From the NCBI RefSeq assembly GCF_014635905.1, contig NZ_BMDS01000004.1, positions 62,001-126,000 of the forward strand: a DNA stretch of 64,000 nt. Direction: 5' to 3'. The notes under the pieces were generated by a model. It had not been told where the DNA came from and did no database searches. It saw only the letters and a program-made list of their open reading frames with translations. Position 1 is the first letter of the stretch; every line of letters begins with the position of its first letter. Both the position numbers and the translations under genes were made by a program. Positions 62,860-64,000 of the stretch are shown one piece after another. This stretch comes from Limosilactobacillus caviae. Lineage in GTDB: Bacteria; Bacillota; Bacilli; Lactobacillales; Lactobacillaceae.

Positions 62860-63529
62860 AGCATCCCTGAATAAAGATACTAAGAAACGTGGTAAATGCT
62901 AAAGCTGGAACAAAGGGTAACTTAGCTTTATGAGTAGTCACAAAACAAACAAGCATAATTAGTGAGCTGATTTGAATAATTAAAAGAGTTTGTTGCCATC
63001 CCCAAATAAGGCAAATAATAAATAAAAACTCTATATCACCATTTCCAAGGGTTTTAGTTAGCGCTGTAAACAGCAATAGGCTGATTGCTAATATACATGC
63101 GGAAGCAAAATTAGAAAGATAGTCTTGCGGAACGGAGAGAAAAGCAACAGGAAAAAGTCCAATTAGGCAATAAGGATATATAATTTGAGCAAAGAAATCG
63201 GTGGATGCAAGAAAAATCAAACACGTTAAAAATATAATAATAATGGCATCATGAAGGGGGTCATAAATAATTAAAATGGCGAAGGCGGTTCCGGAAAGTA
63301 ATTCAATTAATGGTAGGTAAAAATTGATTTTTTGTTTACAATAAAAACATTGTCCGTGGAGTATAACAAAGCTTAAAATAGGAATAAGCTGCCACCAGCA
63401 CAGGGGTAAGCGACAGTTATCACAATAAGAGCGTGGGAACATTAATGGCTGATTAGTAGCGAGTCGATAACTGTAAGAAGCGATGAATGATGCTAATGAT
63501 GCACCAAATATAAACGAAATAATTGACAT
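62858..63529 (-). CDS. comC: prepilin/pseudopilin leader peptidase
   Basis: A 223-residue A24-type aspartic membrane peptidase. Four zinc cysteines are in 'CDNC' near residue 36 and 'CFYC' near 63. The catalytic Asp residues are in 'LASTDFFAQIIYP' near 110 and 'GNGD' (GxGD motif) near 165. About seven membrane segments. It processes competence pseudopilins (ComGC type), which are encoded elsewhere. It is solitary here, divergent from rpsL. Confidence 0.9.
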   Translation of the reverse strand: MSIISFIFGASLASFIASYSYRLATNQPLMFPRSYCDNCRLPLCWWQLIPILSFVILHGQCFYCKQKINFYLPLIELLSGTAFAILIIYDPLHDAIIIIFLTCLIFLASTDFFAQIIYPYCLIGLFPVAFLSVPQDYLSNFASACILAISLLLFTALTKTLGNGDIEFLFIICLIWGWQQTLLIIQISSLIMLVCFVTTHKAKLPFVPALAFTTFLSIFIQGC

Positions 63530-63614
63530 GATAACCCTCCTAATTAATAAATACGTATTTTTTGTGTAATTGCACTTCTAAATTAATGATTTAAAAGAAA
63601 TAATCAATGATACA

Positions 63615-63643
63615 TTGACATTCATGTGAGTGCATGATAGTCT
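63615..63643 (+). promoter_or_regulatory. promoter of the str (rpsL) operon
   Basis: TTGACA (63615-63620), a 17-base spacer and TAGTCT (63638-63643). The leader to the start codon is about 145 bases. Confidence 0.7.
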
Positions 63644-63674
63644 ATTTAAGGTGCTTTTTTAGCAACGGAGTGTC

Positions 63675-63709
63675 TGTCGTTGGGCAGATGCGTCAACGAA
63701 GGCACGACA
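63675..63709 (+). promoter_or_regulatory. structured leader of the str operon
   Basis: TGTCGT (63675-63680) can pair with ACGACA (63704-63709), and CGTTG (63678-63682) with CAACG (63694-63698). The two helices share bases 63678-63680, so they exclude each other, as in a switching leader. Confidence 0.4.
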
Positions 63710-63794
63710 ATTGTATAACACATGTAGGAATTTTTTTATTCATAAAAATGAACCGCCTGGATGTGTGGACTTAAATAAGGAAGGGGAAAAAATA

Positions 63795-64000
63795 ATGCCA
63801 ACCATTAACCAATTGGTACGTAAAGGCCGTAAGAGCCACAAGGGCAAGTCAAAGTCACCAGCTCTTGGTTATGTTTACAACACTTTCAAGAAAGAAGAAA
63901 TTAAGACTCCATCACCACAAAAGCGTGGAGTTGCTACTCGTGTGGGTACTATGACACCTAAGAAGCCTAACTCAGCTTTACGGAAGTACGCCCGTGTACG
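63795..64000 (+). CDS. rpsL: 30S ribosomal protein S12, cut by the window end
   Basis: The first 68 residues of ribosomal protein S12, the decoding-centre protein and first gene of the str operon (rpsL-rpsG-fusA). '[20 protein letters not shown]' is typical, with the lactobacillar N-terminal insertion before '[20 protein letters not shown]'. The Lys of '[11 protein letters not shown]' linked to streptomycin resistance when mutated is wild type. AAGGGG lies seven bases before the ATG. The gene continues beyond 64000. Confidence 0.97.
   Translation, partial: MPTINQLVRKGRKSHKGKSKSPALGYVYNTFKKEEIKTPSPQKRGVATRVGTMTPKKPNSALRKYARV

Noticed and set aside
1-64000. CRISPR arrays, insertion sequences, prophage genes or rRNA operons
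   Set aside because: I looked for regularly spaced repeats, transposase or integrase motifs, phage structural genes and rRNA sequence, and saw none.

Overview
The window reads as low-GC Gram-positive chromosome from a heterofermentative lactobacillus, most likely Limosilactobacillus reuteri or a close relative. This is inferred from gene content, AT-rich codon use, AGGAGG-type ribosome binding sites, frequent TTG starts (including rpoB and rpoC), the mcsAB-less ctsR-clpC pair and the lactobacillar rpoB-rpoC-(membrane protein)-comC-rpsL order. There is no rRNA, CRISPR array, recognisable insertion sequence or prophage. Nearly all of the window is vertically inherited core or niche-metabolism DNA.

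Layout. Positions 1-3.2 kb: a pRiA4b ORF-3-like protein, a zinc alcohol dehydrogenase and a cyclophilin. 3.3-18.2 kb: a large organic-acid region with fumarase, a soluble fumarate reductase, a malate-type member of the LDH/MDH family and a DASS dicarboxylate/citrate exchanger, followed by a convergent SorC-family regulator (citI), then citM-citC-citD-citE-citF, citXG, an alpha/beta hydrolase and a LysR regulator. 18.3-30.7 kb: a fused ThrE exporter, a uracil-DNA glycosylase-like protein, two DHA2 drug-efflux permeases (one with a divergent MerR regulator), esterase, DJ-1 protein, MprF, tRNA-Asp and a pseudouridine synthase. 31-37 kb: RNase J, a CPBP protease and a glnQHMP-type amino acid ABC importer. 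37.4-41.3 kb: universal stress protein, two VIT-family proteins, a cation diffusion facilitator and a DtxR-type regulator. 41.4-46.8 kb: cold-shock protein, a split ThrE pair, PAP2 phosphatase, acetyltransferase, a lysine riboswitch with its permease, and a deoxynucleoside kinase. 46.9-47.7 kb: five tRNAs (Val, Leu, Gly, Arg, Pro) and an apparent gene remnant. 47.7-64 kb: hydrolase, AdhP, ctsR-clpC, TetR, rpoB, rpoC, a DUF998-like membrane protein, prepilin peptidase and the start of rpsL.

How it fits together. The 3.5-17.2 kb block encodes all steps to import citrate, split it to acetate and oxaloacetate, then either decarboxylate oxaloacetate (CitM) or reduce it through malate and fumarate to succinate, with an exchanger that could export the succinate. 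This would be an electron sink suited to heterofermentation. Rex-like sites in front of fumC and adhP are consistent with control by the NADH/NAD ratio, and the SorC regulator with citrate induction. No wholly new system is evident. The most useful leads are the malate-specific signature in a protein likely to be labelled lactate dehydrogenase, the stacked operators at fumC, the palindrome shared by an efflux operon and its MerR regulator, and the structured leaders in front of rpoB, rpsL and an efflux gene.
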